Shown: piece after piece, positions 6,139-6,924 of the stretch
How positions within the stretch are numbered: the first letter of the stretch is position 1
How the letters are laid out: every line of letters begins with the position of its first letter
NCBI GenBank assembly: GCA_027322565.1
Contig: DAHVRG010000304.1
Location: 1-6,924, forward strand
From: Georgenia sp.
GTDB taxonomy: Bacteria > Actinomycetota > Actinomycetes > Actinomycetales > Actinomycetaceae
DNA length: 6,924 bases
Direction of reading: 5' to 3'
Notes under the pieces: model-generated
Databases searched by the model: none
What the model was told of the DNA's origin: nothing
What the model saw: the letters and a program-made list of their open reading frames with translations, nothing else
Translations under genes and position numbers: made by a program

Positions 6139-6924
6139 ATGAGCGACGCTCCCACGACCGCCGAACGAGCGGCCACCCCGCGCCCCGTCCTCGTCGTCGA
6201 CTTCGGTGCCCAGTACGCCCAGCTCATCGCCCGCCGGGTGCGGGAGGCCGGGGTGTACTCCGAGATCGTGCCGCACACCATGGCGGTGGACCGGCTCCTC
6301 GCGAAGGACCCCGCCGCGATCATCCTCTCCGGCGGGCCGGCCTCCGTGTACGCCGAGGACGCGCCCGCCGTCGACCCCGCTCTCTTCGCGGCCGGTGTGC
6401 CGGTGCTCGGTATCTGCTACGGCTTCCAGGCGATGGCCGCCGCGCTCGGCGGCAGCGTCGAGCGCACCGGCGAGCGTGAGTACGGGGCGACTACCGTCGA
6501 GCTGTGCGCCGCCGGGTCGCTCCTGGCCGGGACCCCGGAGCACCAGCAGGTGTGGATGAGCCACGGCGACGCCGTCCGAGAGGCGCCCGAGGGCTTCACG
6601 GTCCTCGCGACGTCGCCCGGCGCGCCGGTGGCCGCGTTCGAGGACCGGGAGCGTCGCCTCTTCGGCATGCAGTGGCACCCGGAGGTCCGGCACACCGACT
6701 TCGGGCAGGCCGCGCTCGAGCGGTTCCTGTACGACGGCGCCGGGCTGGACCCGACGTGGACCCCCGGCAACGTCATCGCCGAGCAGGTCGCGGCGATCCG
6801 CGCCCAGGTCGGCGACGCCCGGGTGATCTGCGGGCTGTCCGGCGGGGTGGACTCCGCCGTCGCCGCCGCGCTCGTCCAGCGCGCCGTCGGGGACCAGCTC
6901 ACCTGCGTGTTCGTCGACCACGGG
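6139..6924 (+). CDS. guaA: GMP synthase (glutamine-hydrolysing), N-terminal part, cut by window edge
   Basis: Converts XMP to GMP with ATP and glutamine-derived ammonia, the last step of guanine nucleotide synthesis, in the cytoplasm. The 262 codons present cover the full class I glutamine amidotransferase domain and the start of the ATP pyrophosphatase domain; about half of a roughly 520-residue protein lies beyond base 6924. Visible landmarks: [20 protein letters not shown] (17-36), SGGP (64-67), GICYGFQ with nucleophile Cys93 (91-97), MQWHPEV with His180 and Glu182 (177-183), and the PP-loop GLSGGVDS (232-239). VFVDHG closes the window. The start is ATG 6139, with GAGG (6127-6130) 8 nt upstream; the GTG at 6133 would be too close to that site. 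The catalytic residues are all intact, so the enzyme is presumed active. Confidence 0.97.
   Translation, partial: MSDAPTTAERAATPRPVLVVDFGAQYAQLIARRVREAGVYSEIVPHTMAVDRLLAKDPAAIILSGGPASVYAEDAPAVDPALFAAGVPVLGICYGFQAMAAALGGSVERTGEREYGATTVELCAAGSLLAGTPEHQQVWMSHGDAVREAPEGFTVLATSPGAPVAAFEDRERRLFGMQWHPEVRHTDFGQAALERFLYDGAGLDPTWTPGNVIAEQVAAIRAQVGDARVICGLSGGVDSAVAAALVQRAVGDQLTCVFVDHG

Noticed and set aside
5953..6921. Minus-strand open frame (322 codons) opposite guaA
   Set aside because: Antisense shadow of a clearly real guaA.

Overview
The window is GC-rich double-stranded bacterial DNA with actinobacterial hallmarks: G/C-ending codons, GTG starts, TANNNT-type -10 elements placed directly at start codons (leaderless mRNAs), and an F420-type deazaflavin-dependent oxidoreductase family gene. 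A high-GC actinobacterium is a safe call. Something near Micrococcales is only a guess.

Layout, left to right: (1) the 5' end of a phosphoketolase gene on the minus strand, cut by the window edge at base 1; (2) a 145-bp divergent spacer with a nested hairpin and a palindrome at the next start; (3) a SURF1-family gene (+), for cytochrome c oxidase assembly; (4) a small deazaflavin (F420)-dependent nitroreductase-like gene (+), bracketed by two arrays of an 18-bp repeat in opposite orientations; (5) on the minus strand, converging on it, a two-gene operon for a heterodimeric ABC exporter, whose first gene carries an apparent -1 frameshift between its membrane and ATPase domains; (6) a 110-bp divergent spacer; (7) a DUF3817 small membrane protein (+) followed 2 bp later by guaA (GMP synthase), which runs off the right edge.

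How the genes relate: DUF3817 and guaA look translationally coupled. The two ABC halves are almost coupled (1 bp apart) and complement each other. The first half keeps the ABC signature but has lost Walker A, the Walker B Asp, the Q-loop Gln and the H-switch. The second half keeps all of those but has lost the signature. Only one composite ATP site can be canonical, and it needs both proteins.

The most unusual structure is the pair of 18-bp repeat arrays (about 1283-1464 and 1979-2086). They face each other around the deazaflavin oxidoreductase gene, share a 33-bp perfect inverted match, and each starts inside the final codons of the gene to its left. No transposase, integrase, CRISPR, tRNA or rRNA was seen. 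No stretch over 300 bp lacks a gene.
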